64,000 nucleotides of DNA from Sipunculus nudus (GCA_026874595.1 CM049307.1:80454643-80518642), one strand, 5' to 3'. Positions 1 to 12,886 are shown, numbered from the stretch's first letter. Notes: generated by a model from the sequence alone, not told the origin. Made by a program: numbers and translations.

Positions 1-1130
1 ACCGCTCCTAATATATTTATTAACAACATCCTCAGCTGGCTGGTGATATAATGGTTAGCTCCGTCGGGCCGCACACGTGTCTCTCTGTCCGTAACCATGA
101 AATTCATAACACGTAATATCTCAAAAATGATCCTCGCATCCCATTTTAATTAACTTTGGTGGTGTATCTTATGGATCTCCTCACTTCATCAGGTTTTAGT
201 CACACTTACTAAATTTTATACTTTTAAAGATTTTTTTAAACGCCCACGTCTTATAGAAGGATCGTATTATACTAGTATTAGCATATATGTCATTCCGTCA
301 AATAACCTTTGGACGATAACCAGGAAGATAGCTGAAGTATGCTTGATCAACAATGATAACATTTAAATTATGGATGTAATTATCTTTAAATTTGCAAGCC
401 TGCATGTTTCATTTATAGTTGGTGTATTTATGATCCGGAGATAGAATGTTTTGTACTTTTTTGTACTGCAGGGATAATGACAATTTTATAATAATAATCA
501 TTATCGTTAATTGTTATTATTATTATAAATAGTAAAAGAAGTAGTAGTACCTGTTGTTGTTTTCTGCCAGATTACATAAGATAATGAATAAGATAAGTTT
601 CTAAAAATTCATTAGTAAACTTTTTTGGGGGTGGGGTGGGGTGGGGGGTATCTGAAATTGGAGGGGGTAATCTGAAAGGGGGGGGGGTCTGAAATCATTA
701 CACTTGGTTTTCTTGGGATATTTTACCATCTGAACTTGTCACAAATCTCTCTCCCATCCTTCCGTCAGAGGTTGATTTTATTCTACCAGATAGGGATTAT
801 TGTGGCACGGCCGGCACTACTTTGTCTCAGCTGTCAAAGTTCTGAATAAAACTTTACCACAATACAAGAACACATGCCTACCAGATAATAGGCGAGACAT
901 TACTTACATTCATTTGCATGTAATTTGCCTTGAAACAGTTGGAATCCAACATTTTTATGTTATCTCTTTAATACTTGCATATTTAGGTCATTGGTTTTCT
1001 TAGAAACTCCCTTGCATTATGGGAAAATTATATCTTAACCCACAATCCCTAAGCAGCTGAGTCGTAATCTTGTATCTCCTTCCCTGGAGTGCCAACGGGT
1101 CATAGGAAGTAGGTCATAGGTCAAGGCCAA
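1..1130. other. AT-rich intergenic stretch, no gene seen
   Basis: No reading frame with splice signals or recognisable protein similarity is seen. The only structure is a G-rich tract around 627-690 with four consecutive G4-or-longer runs separated by single T residues, described separately. Confidence 0.6.
627..690 (+). repeat. G-rich tract with G-quadruplex potential
   Basis: Positions 627-648 carry G5-T-G4-T-G4-T-G6, followed by two further G-runs spaced by the repeated phrase ATCTGAAA. Four G4 runs with one-base loops is the canonical form of a very stable parallel quadruplex. No gene lies close by to suggest a role. Confidence 0.6.
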
Positions 1131-1134
1131 GGTA

Positions 1135-1350
1135 CTAACTTACCCTGGCCTTTATTTTCAACTTTGTTATATTACATGGGTTGTACACGCAAATAGCTAT
1201 AATAATTAATATGTGACACTCCCCATAGCACAGAAGGAAATGTAAAGAAAATAGGAGAAAACCATCGACTTTAGACACTCCAGGCCGGGAATCGAACCCG
1301 GATCGCAAGAGCAGAGAAGCGACCTTGTTACCACTCGACTGTACTGGCCC
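1135..1350 (-). mobile_element. tRNA-derived SINE (single copy here)
   Basis: Read on the minus strand, 1350 to about 1275 resembles a tRNA. There is an A-box-like stretch with AGTCGAGTGG, and a B box GGTTCGATTCC inside a perfect 5-bp T-arm (CCGGG/CCCGG). The acceptor stem does not pair well and a non-tRNA body follows down to about 1135. This is the architecture of a tRNA-derived SINE rather than a working tRNA gene. Boundaries are approximate and I found no clear target duplication. Confidence 0.45.
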
Positions 1351-1915
1351 CTTGGAAGGATATCTTCTATTGTTCGAAAAATTGTTTTGATCAACAGGTG
1401 GCAAAATAGATATATTTCCATTTCCACTTGCATATTCCTGGCATCGGGTAAATTAACGTGCAGATATCAACCTCAAACACCAAAAGGATCCGCCGATTAA
1501 AAAATAAACGACATAGGAGTGGACTGTATATATTCGATACTGACTAGAGTCAAATTGAGTCCTTGACATATATACAACATACAGATTGGCAGGAGCAGCC
1601 AAGCTGAAAGCCCTGTGAGCCGAATCGTTAATATGAAAAATTTGTGTTAATTGATTGCATCTTGGTTCCCTTACTGCAAGTAATGCTATAATTGTCCAAA
1701 GCAAACATTGCTCTGTTATTTTGGTTTGATTTTCATGGTCATTATATAGACCTGGACAGGTTAGATTGACTGACAAACAGTTACCCCGCTGTGTCAATTA
1801 TTGGTTACTAGAATATACCTATATCAGTACCTGCATCCACACTTTTCATAATTATGAGTGAGCACTGACATGGCGTGCGCGTTTGAAATGCACTGACACA
1901 AATGTGGCGAGGGGT

Positions 1916-2165
1916 GAGATGTTCCGCGTCCAAAATTGTCCCAACGATTAACCCGCAACATGATTCACTTGTGCCAAAATTGCCGATATGGGCAGTAGTG
2001 AGATGTTCCCGGTCTAAATTCGTCCCCGCGGTTAACCCACAACAACTCGTCCCAACGATTAACCCGCAACATGATTCACTTGTGCCAAAATTGCCGATAT
2101 GGTCAGTGGTGAGATGTTCCCGGTCTAAATTCGTCCCCGCGATCAACCCACAACAACATTCATTT
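1916..2165. repeat. 111-bp tandem repeat, about 2.3 copies
   Basis: The phrase GAGATGTTCC starts at 1916, 2000 and 2111, each time followed by variants of a CGTCCC...AACCC(A/G)CAACA motif. The last interval is 111 bp. The first is 84 bp and lacks an internal block, so the array is a short degenerate tandem repeat with nested sub-repeats. The open frames on both strands here are by-products of the repeat. Confidence 0.75.
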
Positions 2166-2329
2166 GTGCGGACCTAGCGGACTGCTTAGAAAAGGCCGAC
2201 GCGTAGTGAATGTTTGGCAGACTATGTCAGGTTTGATTTGATTGGTTAGCGAGAGGAGATTCAGGACGACGTGGGCGCACTATATGAGAATGGCCATGGC
2301 ACAGCGCAGGTATTAAACCCATAATATTT

Positions 2330-2560
2330 TTATCGATTTTGAGGCCATTTCTTTACCGAACGCCTAAAAAATATAAACTCGTTTTTCCCCGGACCAAGAT
2401 GCACCCTCCCACGAAGTTTGACGACCGTGCGATCCCTAGCGTGCGAATGAATCCGGACAGACAGACAGACAGACAAACAAACAAACAGATTCCCGTGAAT
2501 TATAGTATGATGCAGGCTCCCAGCCTTTAACCTGCGAGCAACCACATAAATTGCATATAC
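2330..2560. repeat. Dispersed repeat fragment with (CAGA)n
   Basis: A stretch ending in an imperfect CAGA/CAAA run (about 2455-2488). Runs of this kind, next to a GC-richer block, are typical of the unclassified interspersed repeats seen in molluscan DNA. No coding signal is seen. Confidence 0.35.
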
Positions 2561-2918
2561 TCGCCCGCGTGTTTCCCAACCTCGTGGCTCTCATGTGTAT
2601 GGGGACAAATGTTTTGCCGTTTCAAAGGTCTCGCTGTTAGATATTAAAAAAAATTAGTTCTTCCATTTAGCTATATAGTCAGACTCAATCAAGAGCAGTA
2701 CTTTTTTTCTTGATTATGTTGTCGCCAAGCTTTTATTTGAACATCCGTTCATGAAAAGAAAAAGAGCATGTCCGAGACACTCCTACGTTAAATTACAGGT
2801 TATGACAACAAAACAAATTAAGACGAAATATCGATCAGAATTTTTAAGCATGAAACAACATGACTCGCATTGGTGACTGCAAAAGGCTAACAATTTTACA
2901 TGAGCAAGTGGTCAGTAC

Positions 2919-2960
2919 CAGGGGCGTAGCCAAGATTAAGGGAAGGGAGGGGGCCGAAAT
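2919..2960 (+). mobile_element. hAT-like terminal fragment
   Basis: CAGGGGCGTAGCCAAG resembles the terminal inverted repeat found on many metazoan hAT-type MITEs (CAGGGGCG...). Related ends occur at 57098 and 59267. No partner end was identified here, so this is called only as a remnant. Confidence 0.35.
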
Positions 2961-2977
2961 ATTTGGCAAAGGCAATT

Positions 2978-2990
2978 GATATATATATAT

Positions 2991-3041
<51 letters not shown>

Positions 3042-3066
3042 TATGTATGTATGTATATATATATAC
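2978..3066. repeat. (TA)n microsatellite with TATG interruptions
   Basis: An alternating TA run passes into TATG repeats and back into TA. Confidence 0.95.
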
Positions 3067-3099
3067 AAAACACCTTACAATAATTCCACACAACATACA

Positions 3100-6085
3100 A
3101 GTGTTAAATTGTAATAAGAAAGATCACTTTAACAAGGTGAATCAATAATATAAAAAATTAAATTAATATTAAAACATTAATTGTAAACATGTGCAATGCG
3201 TACATGCGCATGTTTCGCAGACACCTCAGCCCTCTTATATGGTGTTATAAAGCTCAATTTTTATCTTCGATATATTTCGAATGATCCTTTGAGGATTCTT
3301 TTGGCCAAAAAAAGGTCACGATTGCCTTATATGATAATTTCCAACGTTTATGAAATGAAGCATAGCAGGTTCGAGCCACCCTTTCGTAAATTATAGCGTT
3401 TAACACCTGAATAAATTAAAGCAAAATGTCAATAACAATTTCTAAGGATAAAACATTTGATAAAATAATTATTTGCTCTTTTCGATATCGGTTCTCTGAG
3501 ACTTCGTTTAGGCATGAATGTTCATGATTATTTCAATACAGAAACCTTGCACAATGAAAATCTTTGTAATTATCAATATGGATATTTATCGAGTACTCTT
3601 TCAGTAAAGATAAGAGAGAAAAATCGTAATGCGAAGATTGGAAGCCTACATTAATTCTAATCCCTGTTTTGGGGATGGTTACATGACTGGCAATTATTAA
3701 ATTACAATTTAAATATTATCACCTCTCTTTAATACAAGTATAACTGGGTTTGCAGTTTTCCTAGGTCAGGGAATAAGTAAGATTTACTAGCTCAGCTGAA
3801 TGAAAATTATTTTGTCAATCATTCGTCCGAGAGGCAGGTCATCTGCAATGTATAAATCGTGCCACTGGACACCGAAGTGTGCTCCAGTGTGTTCGGACTG
3901 GTGGCCCTCTCATGTATAGATACTAATGTTTTACCGTTTCTAAGGGAGCCCACCCAATTGTCCGTCCACTTGATTCGGAAGCAAAACTGAAAAGCCGATG
4001 GATTGAAACCTTCGCATGCCATGTCATGTACTCTGTACGGAAGGTCATTGACCGCTTTGTCAACATTTACAGCGAGGACAGGGCAAATATGTCTTGCATA
4101 TAACATAGCGTAGTTAGAAACAACAGGGGTCAGCTCCGTGAACCGGTACCTATGTTTCCCTGATCCATGTTTTTGTTTTATTTTTGCTATCAGGGAGCAG
4201 TAACAGACGTTAATGTTAGGTATAAAGATTATTAACATCGGTCATGTACTTGTGAAAGAAAGAACAACATACTTAAGCTCCAAATGTGGGATTAATTATT
4301 ACAGGAGCAAAAACAAAGATTCATGAAGACCAAAACTACAATTAAATTCAAGAAAGCTTTAGAAGAATAAAAGCTTGTTTCCACAACACAGGCCTATCAT
4401 CTCGTGCAATCAATCCTCCAGATTCCTCCACCCATAGAGACTACTGAACATCACCATCCGATCCATTGGAGTTCCTCTTATTATTTTTTTAACTAGTTGT
4501 ACAATTAAATAAAGTTTTTAACATAAAGGTAACATAAATCTATAAATATAATGACATTGTTACGAATCGTCTACGTTTATGTCAATATCAGCGACTTTAA
4601 TGTTAAGTGTCTTATCTTTCCGCCTAAGTAAGTGTAAAACATTTCCTTTGGAGTGTTTTATCACTCTGGCCAGAACAGAGGTGTAAAATTGCATCCGTTC
4701 GCAAGAGTAATCAGTTAAAATTAACTTCTTCCAGTTATAGGGACTGTCGGACGGTCGGCAGGACTATTGTCAAGCGTCAAACTTAAAAATCAAATTTTGT
4801 CTCAATTTTAAGAAAAATTACTCACGTGCGTGCTTAATAGTGCTTGGTGCAAGAGGTCGTAAACAACATACTCATGCCCATGTGACTCATCACTTAATTT
4901 ATGCCAACGCCACTTGTGTATTTAGCAGTCTCGGTACATGGTACCCACAATCCCTCACCAAGCTCTTGTTAGAACGGTTCGTATCTGTGATGACGACAAG
5001 CGGGTTTGCGTTCTATTTACAACCATAGCTCAAAAAGATGTCAGGACAACCAGGGCACTTTGTACTAAACAGAAAGTAAATGTTAAATAATTTTCTGAAT
5101 CAAATCGTTCCTGACTTAGTGACTTAACGAACGCCTTGGGAACAGTATCATGTAGCTGGGCTTTGTGTTCAAACGGACTGAAAGAGCATCCCTTTAGCAA
5201 AAATGTTCCAAAATATTTCATGTATATTATATAGTTCTGCTGCGAAGATAAACATGATATCCATCCCCTTCTTATTATCTGCTTAGCAATTATATTCCTC
5301 TCCTATACATGTGCATAGAATTGTAACTGCTGATATAATCTTAATACGTATTTGTCATCTGAGAGACGCCATTAAGTGTATGTCCGATGCGTTTACCACC
5401 ACTGGCAACAAGTTTCCACATCACAAGCCAATTAATTCTTCCAACTTATTATGATGCCCGGGGGAATTATTTTGTAAAGCCTAAAGTCATGTTATCATAC
5501 AGTGAGGTATAAAAGCTTCTCCATCAAATTATCCGCCAGCAAATCTAACAAAACTCTTTTTTCGATAACATTTTACTTTAAGAATTTAAATGGAGTTCTA
5601 TCTCGAGATAATAGGCTAATCTCAAACCGAGTCTTACAAAACATTAAAAAATTCAAGATTATCAAATTTCCTTATTTTTACTAAAATAAGGGGATGCAAG
5701 GCAGGTTCAACCTAAAACTGTGTACTCTTGAACCTTACTTATATGACACGACTTTATGACGTCACCCTGCTTATAGTTCACTGACCAAATGACCTTGACT
5801 TCTGTGCCGCGTGGTGTCCACATACAAACACTATAAACAAACAAATATCAATATTTAGAGTCGTGAGTTTGTCCATGGGACCGCTATTGAGAGCAGAATT
5901 TGAATGCAGCGTCCATCCTGACTAAAGAATACCTGTATAAGGCAGTGTCCCTCGTAGAAACCTACTTCATTTAAAACATGTAAAATTTATATTAGACCCG
6001 ATAAAGCATATTATCATTTTAAACCAAGCACACCGTTCTCCCTGTACCGAATACATGTACATGTATAGAATAGTTGTTTCTTTAA
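3100..6085. other. No gene seen; old repeat fragments
   Basis: The longest open frame (minus strand, 4238-3819, 139 codons) has no recognisable domain. Its 3' part (3895-3950) resembles 2583-2630 on a short shared phrase (CTCTCATGT...AATGTTTT.CCGTTT), so both are probably decayed copies of one interspersed repeat. Nothing else stands out. Confidence 0.5.
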
Positions 6086-6090
6086 TTTTT

Positions 6091-6727
6091 ATACGCCCGT
6101 CATATGACGGGAGTATTATGTTGTGCCGTCCGCCCGTCCGTCCGTTAACTTTTAGTGCCCCCGCGATATAACTTACCAGAGCTTAGATGGATTTTCGCGA
6201 AACTCACCATAAGTATTTTCAACAGACTATTTATCACAGTTTCGGTTATTGGTAACGTCCACTAATTTTTAATAAGGTCACGGATCACTTGGCTACTTTG
6301 AGGTGAGGAATACGCGAGGAATATGAAGGATTGTGTTAACACTCATCTGAAATGTTAATAAAAAAAATCTCGCCTATGTTCGAATTCCAGAGAAATCCAT
6401 GCATATTTAATGAGGTCAGTGGTCCCCGCACTGTGGAGGCACCTAGGTGACTTACCAAAAATCCTGTGTATTTTCAGGAAACTCATTATACATTTTTACC
6501 AATAAACTTTCTGACCTGATTTACATTCTAATCTAAATTCACGCTTATTAAATGAGGTCAGAGGTAACTGCACGTTGCAGGTACCTTGGTTACTTACAAA
6601 AATCCTTTGGATTTACATGAAACTCCTTATACACATTTACTAATAGCTTCTCACCTGAATAACATTCTCATCAAAATTCATGCATATATAATGAGTTCAG
6701 AGGGCACCAGATACACGACGGGCGTAT
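6091..6727 (+). mobile_element. Non-autonomous element with 11-bp inverted ends and internal tandem array
   Basis: The stretch begins ATACGCCCGTC and ends GACGGGCGTAT, an 11-bp perfect inverted repeat. The left end runs directly into a 16-bp palindrome, CCCGTCATATGACGGG (6096-6111). Between the ends is an array of about three degenerate units of 130-145 bp, each with ATGAGGTCAG, an AAATCC...GAAACTC...TTATACA block and CATTCT.ATC..AATTCATGC. No transposase is present. The family is not assigned; elements with short inverted ends and internal tandem satellites are common in bivalve genomes. Confidence 0.6.
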
Positions 6728-6779
6728 TATACACGTTTGCGGTGCTCTTGTTTAAATAATATTTGAAAATATGTTATAT

Positions 6780-8640
6780 ATTATATTATTTGGTAAGCAC
6801 TATCAGTCATGCTGAGCTATAGTGAAAGCTTTGTGTCCTTCCGACCGACCGGCCTTAAGAAGAACACAGTTCATTACCGTTTGACCTAGAACTAGAACTT
6901 ATAACTTCTAAGAAGCTTCTTTTTTGTAACTCACCATAATGGGCGCCATGATAAATTCTTTATGTTTGCTGCTCAGGCGCATGACACAATGTGAACAAAT
7001 AATTGGCCTGGGCGATTATTAGAGGAAATAGGGCTCCGGCTCACACCGGCCTTACTATCAGTTTAATACTAATAAACTCGTTTATCCTTGTTTTGAGGGG
7101 TTTCACACCTGAAATAAACCGTCCTATCCCAACAACCATTATTTTGAATTTCAATTTTTTTTTATATCTATAACCTATCCCGTCTACCTACTTACAACCA
7201 CAAGGTATGAAACCTGCCATCTTGGAAAGAGAGGTCACGCTAAGACTTCGTCTTGAATATAGATGAATATTTAAAATTATAAACTCTATAAGCCCAGAAA
7301 TGGAGATGTCTGTAGGAACACAGGGATGTACGTTCAAAAGCATAAGGATCATTTGGGAAATATATTTCGAAATTATCATTGGGGATTATATGTCGAAATT
7401 AAATAATGGTCAAAAAAGTCATCTTGCAGTTTAAATAGTGTTTTATTCCTTAAACCGGAAGGGACAAAAATTATTTTATCCACTACCCCTAAGAAGGTGA
7501 GGATAACATGTCCCCCACCACCGAAACACGGCCCATCCTCATAAAAGAACTGTCTATGCATATGAATTGTTCAGACCCACTTAAGATTTCATGTTGAACA
7601 AGTAATTATTCATTTGAAGACGGTTATCTGCAAAAACCTTGCTAATTCACATTTCCATTTGAACTTATATTGCGTAATGCATTATTGATGCTAGAAGCAT
7701 TTACATGGTATAGTTTGTCTGTTTGGCAAACGCATATTCACAAAAAAAATATATTTAAACCAAAAATTAATAAATAATATTATATTCCAATTGAAGGTAA
7801 TAATTTCAAAAACATACACTTATACTTAATCATTGCAAAATATTCAAGAATATTCCACTCTCAGTGATTAGTTGAAAAGAAGAGGACGAGGTTTTTTGCA
7901 CATAATCAGTTACTAGAAAGGTCTCTTATGGCCCATGGTCTGAATTGCTGCAATTGACTGTGCTGACACACACATATTTACATACAGTTGCACGTTTGTC
8001 GTCCTGCAGCCTTCTCCTGCTATTGACTAATACTTATTCCTTATATGACGAACACGTTAATTAATCATCGATAGACATATGAGTATGGACTGCTGTTAAG
8101 TTGTAATTTGTTTCGATTTGTGCTCATGTGGCGTACATTCAGGTGCGCCACATCAGTAAAAATTGCAAGAAAGCAAAACAAAAAGTAATTTCATCCATTC
8201 CCCTTTCCGATGTTATCAGGGATAGTATGCAACGTCAGGAGGTACGCCTTATAAAGTGCGTAATACGCCAGGAAAGGTTTTTAATTTATAGTCAGTTCCA
8301 TCCCGTCATGTCCACGTTTTATTTTGCTATTAGCAGTTTCATTAGTTAAATTTTATGGGGTAAAAATTGCCATGTTTGGTAGAAGATTAAGGGCCTAATT
8401 TTCAAACATAGTTTTTTAATATGAGAAATCAGTCTACGATAAACAACCTATCAGACCTACGTCTGGCAGTTAGGTTCATAGGTCACATCCAGAAACAGCC
8501 TCAATTGACAGCTGCTGATTTGATAATGTCATGTAAACCCTCTATAATCTAGATTGGCTTTGTTTTGGCAGCGCACAACACTAAAATGTTTCCGCTATGG
8601 GGCATCCCTAAACATTTAATGCACCATCTTAAAACATGGA
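6780..8640. other. No gene seen
   Basis: AT-rich sequence with only short open frames lacking conserved motifs on either strand. No clear repeat structure was noticed. Confidence 0.5.
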
Positions 8641-8649
8641 AACCTTTAT

Positions 8650-9010
8650 TTCAGCAGATTTTACCTTGAAGGTCAAGGTCACCGGTTTTCGAAATCCTTC
8701 GAGATTATGGCAGAAAGAACTGTTGTGTCAAATTTGAAAAAAAAAAAATCGTCGGTACTTCTAAAGTAATAGTGGTCAATTTCCAAGAATTGCACAGATT
8801 TGACCTTGAAAAGCAAAGTCAAGGTCGCCGGTTTTCAAACTCGTCCAAAAAATTCGTTGAAACAAGTCGTGTACTAAATTTGTGGAAAAAAAGTGTATAG
8901 GTTCAAAAGTTACTGGGTTAACGAAAAAATTTATATTTCGGCAGATTTGATATTGAAGATAACGGTCAAGGTGATCGGTTTTCGAACTCTTCCTAGATTT
9001 TGGTGGGAAC
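8650..9010 (+). repeat. About 145-bp degenerate tandem repeat, 2.5 copies
   Basis: CAGATTT(T/G)A.(C/A)TTGAA starts near 8653, 8797 and 8942. Each copy continues into GTCAAGGT(C/G)(A/G).CGGTTTTCGAA(A/C)TC. Each unit therefore carries a sequence close to the nuclear-receptor half-site extension TCAAGGTCA. The open frame on the minus strand (9027-8776) is a product of this repeat. Confidence 0.7.
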
Positions 9011-9059
9011 AATTTTATTTCATGCAAAAGTAATTGCTAAGATTGTTACTAATGCAGGG

Positions 9060-9840
9060 ACACATCCGACCTGTCAGATCATTGTGAAGTGTCTAAAAAA
9101 ACTTGTGAAACATAACCTGGAGATTTATTGTAATTTTTTATTGTTATATTACTAGGCCATTACTGTCATATGTTACTCTCTAGAAAATTATTGAAAATAT
9201 AACTTTTAAGAAAATTATCTCCAGAGAAGACAGGTGAACACAGTTTTGTGGAACGGAGTATAATCATCCTCACTTTGATACACACATAAATTCATTCGTA
9301 TAAACATAATTGTAAAAATATTTTTACTTTTTCCCTAATTTATTACATTATGGTACAAAAACATCTGGGCTTATAACTGGGTCAGTAACATTACAGTGCG
9401 TCAGAAACATTACGTTGCTTTGTGATTTGATTTCTTGATCTTAAACAGAATCCACAGCCCCAAGCTCAGACAAATTGACCCGTCTTTCAGTTAGTATTTC
9501 TGATGGCGGCATGGACACAGTGTTTGCATAGTAGCGTTGTCACGGCCACTTTGTTTACACACAAGTTTTGCATCCCTTCGATTCCAAGGCAAACATAGGA
9601 AATCTGACCCAGCTTGAGCAATGCCCCCTGGGAAAAGTGTTCATGGCAAAGGTTTTCACAACACAAACAGTGACTACTAACAAGTTAAGTTAGTGTTACG
9701 TCACCAGCGCCGGAAGTGGAGGAGAGCTTACAGCAAAAGAGTTTCACTTATTCTTGAAGTTTAAGAGACTGGTGCATGTTCCTTGTTTCAGGAATCAATC
9801 AATATCTTACTCATTTCTTAGTATAAAAGTATATGATACA
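9060..9840. other. No gene seen
   Basis: Unremarkable AT-rich sequence without coding signal or recognised repeat. Confidence 0.45.
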
Positions 9841-9843
9841 AGT

Positions 9844-10180
9844 AAGGCAAAAAATAAAAGGTATGGTTCACGTCAATTTTAAACCCCCGCATCAATAATT
9901 TTTATATTGATTTTCAATAAAAACTTACCAATTTTGAGCTCCAACTGCTCGGAATTTCTTTGAGGAAGATAAATCATACAATTTTGATAAAATATCCTTT
10001 GTTATTCAGTGCTTTTATTTGTTCAGGAAAATTAATCTGTTATTATCATGCTTTTCCGTTATCATTAAAAATTTTTATCGAAACATTAAAAAAAATTAAG
10101 AATAAAATAAAAACGCCAGCCCGCAATTATTTCTAAAAAAATAAGTCTCTGAGAACCAAACCTTTTTTTTTTTCCTTTAA
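9844..10180 (+). mobile_element. MITE family B, copy 1
   Basis: Starts with AAGGC, an A-rich spacer and AAAGGTATGGTT, and ends with the inverted counterpart (CTCTGAGAACCAAACCTTT). The interior (GCCCGCA..., TTATCATGCTTTTCC, ATTTTTATCGAAACATT) is shared with copies at 32276-32587 (opposite orientation) and 44243-44573. There is no coding capacity. Confidence 0.7.
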
Positions 10181-10994
10181 AGATTTGTGCATGTCCCTTG
10201 TATCAGGTGAAGCCCCTTCGTCCTTTTAGGAATGGGATGCAAAATACCTAGTATCACCCATCCCCTCGCTTTTTAGGGAAAGCCATTTCCGTATATTTTT
10301 GTCATTAAGTTTTGAGTTTATCTTTATTGTCATCAATATACATTCAATTATAGATCTCATATAAAGAAAATTAAGGATAGGATATGCGAGCATTGCTTGG
10401 TTGACTCCTTATAAATGTTGTCTTGTATTATATTATGAATTTTAGAAAATAGAGGTTATATGAAAACATTATTTAATGAATAATATTTAGTAAAATAATA
10501 ATAGTCATAACAGTGGTCTTTCCAATGGAGTTGTGAGGAGGTTCTTATTTGGGAGGGAAGGGGTGCGGTTGTCCGAAATCTCTTGCATAACTTTGAGAGG
10601 TAACGTCTTATATTTCTGTAATAAAGTTGCTCTTAGATACTAGTAAACAAAATGTTTTTGTTGTGATGAAAAAAAAACATACACGTACCTTTATTTATAT
10701 TATGGGATGACAGCCAAGTATCATATATTACTGAAAAAAATGAATGGTTATGGTATCGTACTAATGGTACCTCTCTGCTTTTTTATGCCGATTAATATAT
10801 ATCGGTATTGTTCGTCATTAGGTATGACTAGCTCTCATGAACACCCTCTGATATCCGCCATTGTTGTTGACCACCAATCTTATCTTTATATATATATATT
10901 ATTTATTAATTATATTATCTTAAATAATGGCTCTGTTTTACTAGTTCACTGATAAATTTCGATTCAAAGTCAAATATATATGGGTATCGTCAGC

Positions 10995-11031
<37 letters not shown>

Positions 11032-11920
11032 TATGGTTGCCTTGTTATTCGTAGGGGTTCTCATTTCGCGAAATTCAGGAATATGATATAATACCGAAAA
11101 TAAAACCCTCGGGAGTAAAAGCCCAATCAACTAAGATTAAGAAGAGGGGATGATGACGCATTTGCAAGAACTAATTAGTTAGGCGGTAATCGCATGAGCA
11201 ATATCAACTGTGGCACCGGTCATAAGTGAATAACTGAACCAGAAATGAGCCAAGTATTGTAGGATTTGTTCTAAATTTAAAATCAATACAGAAAGAGCTG
11301 TACTTAGATTGTAAAGGTTCTGGTGCAATCGCCAAAATGGAAACCCATATATATATATATATGAAATATATATTGTATTTATACAGGAAATTCTGTTTCA
11401 ATATCAGTTCATTGAACTATGATGAGTGAATGCTGTTTTTATAATTCCAAATATTATAGGATATCATTTTATCATTAACCCATGTACCCAGTTTTAACGT
11501 TAAAAGTTCTATGGTTTAAGATCTTCTTGTTTTCAAAACCAAGGCCACTTTACAAATCCTGAAACCTAACATAATTATTGTTACTCACAGAGAAGACACT
11601 GTATTTTTTCTCAGCCCTCTAGCTATACTTCAATCAACTCATTACTCAAAGACCTTGATCAAAGACAATGAATGACAGTAAACGACTCTGATAAAGTCGA
11701 ATAATGTATAAGAGTAAAATATGGCCATATATATTTTAGGTTTCAAACGGTAAAATGTTATTTGAAGCGCACAGATAATAGAATTATATAGAGTAGACAC
11801 TCGGCTTTCCAGCACGCCCCGCTATTATACAAATCAGTAAAAAAATCGAATGAAGCACCAATGGCTCTCTCCGCAGCTCTTTTAATTCGCTTTAGATCAT
11901 TTAGTTCCCTATAATGACTC
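10180..11920. other. No gene seen; (TA)n at 10998-11030
   Basis: AT-rich sequence with a TA microsatellite at about 10998-11030 and a shorter one near 11346-11372. The open frames have no recognised similarity. Confidence 0.5.
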
Positions 11921-11924
11921 TTAA

Positions 11925-12350
11925 AGGTGCCCAATCACTTGCCTTATGTGATTTCTGGCTTCCCAACTGTGTATATATTAATGATCTAGGGGTGATTTTG
12001 GTTGTGAAAAGTTCTTATAACGCCTTCGTGAAGGATGTGTGAACTTGTTTATCAACACACAGCAAAGTTGACAAACGGGAAAAACCTGTAAACTAAGGTT
12101 GAAGGTTGCATATATGCATAGATCTGGCTCTGAGCTATGGAAAAAGCTCTGTTTCACTGACTTGCTGCCAAATGCACTTGTTGAATTTGTTTTGATTATT
12201 TGGTGGGCCCCGTCTTATTATAAACATTTTGATATAAAAAATACCAAGCAGCCTGTTTGCGTGATATCCATGTTTCCGAGCCAATTTTTACGAAAGTTCG
12301 AATCAATTACATTTAGTTCTTAAAGGTCAGAGAGAGGTGATTGGGCCCCT
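11925..12350 (+). mobile_element. TTAA-flanked MITE family A, copy 1 (426 bp)
   Basis: The element is flanked on both sides by TTAA (11921-11924 and 12351-12354). It begins AGGTGCCCAATCACT and ends AGGTGATTGGGCCCCT, a terminal inverted repeat of about 16 bp. The interior is shared with copies at 28133, 30305, 41197 and 53104. TTAA duplication is the hallmark of piggyBac-type insertion, but the ends do not start with the usual piggyBac CCC, so the superfamily is left open. Confidence 0.8.
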
Positions 12351-12754
12351 TTAATAATTCGGACAAAATAACATCAACTAGACTATCATTTTAAAAACTT
12401 CAGGCCTCAGCTAGTGATGAATAAAGCATTGAAATGAACGATCAACATTAAATTCCTTTAATTTCCTCAGAAAAGTCTGAGAAATATGTTATATATCATA
12501 GAGTGGACAGTAGTACACCAGAACTATTACTTCTAACCCTCGCCATAAACAAGTTCAAGTCAGTGACCATTTCCTTCAATACTCTCTTGTGTGCGTGTCC
12601 GGAGATTAGTTAAACAGTGCTTTGTGTATTTGTATCGCCATTCCCTGGGTAACATCTATTTGCTGGTTACAGTTCAATTGACTGTCAAAACATGTATAGC
12701 TTCCCTAGGGGCAGCGAATCTTGGTCACTAGTACAACCTATTATTGACCTCTCA

Positions 12755-12886
12755 CGGGATTGGTCAGTAGCGTCCGAGCGTCCGGTTAAAAGCTCCCGTT
12801 TCGTGCCAACCCTTACGAGAAACGCGAAAGGTCGTGCACAAGACACTTGTAGGATTTTTATCCCGCTGCAGCAAACAACATCAAAA
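12755..12886 (+). promoter_or_regulatory. Putative core promoter and 5' UTR of the Ly6-like gene
   Basis: An inverted CCAAT box (ATTGG, about 12759) and a TTAAAA element (about 12785) precede the start codon at 12887 by roughly 100-130 bp. The call rests on motifs only; no transcription start is visible in sequence. Confidence 0.3.

Noticed and set aside
1275-1350. Possible tRNA gene with perfect T-arm and B box
   Set aside because: Acceptor stem does not pair and a SINE-like body follows, so it is not called as a working tRNA.
3819-4238. 139-codon minus-strand open frame
   Set aside because: No domain recognised, and part of it resembles another non-coding repeat fragment at about 2583.
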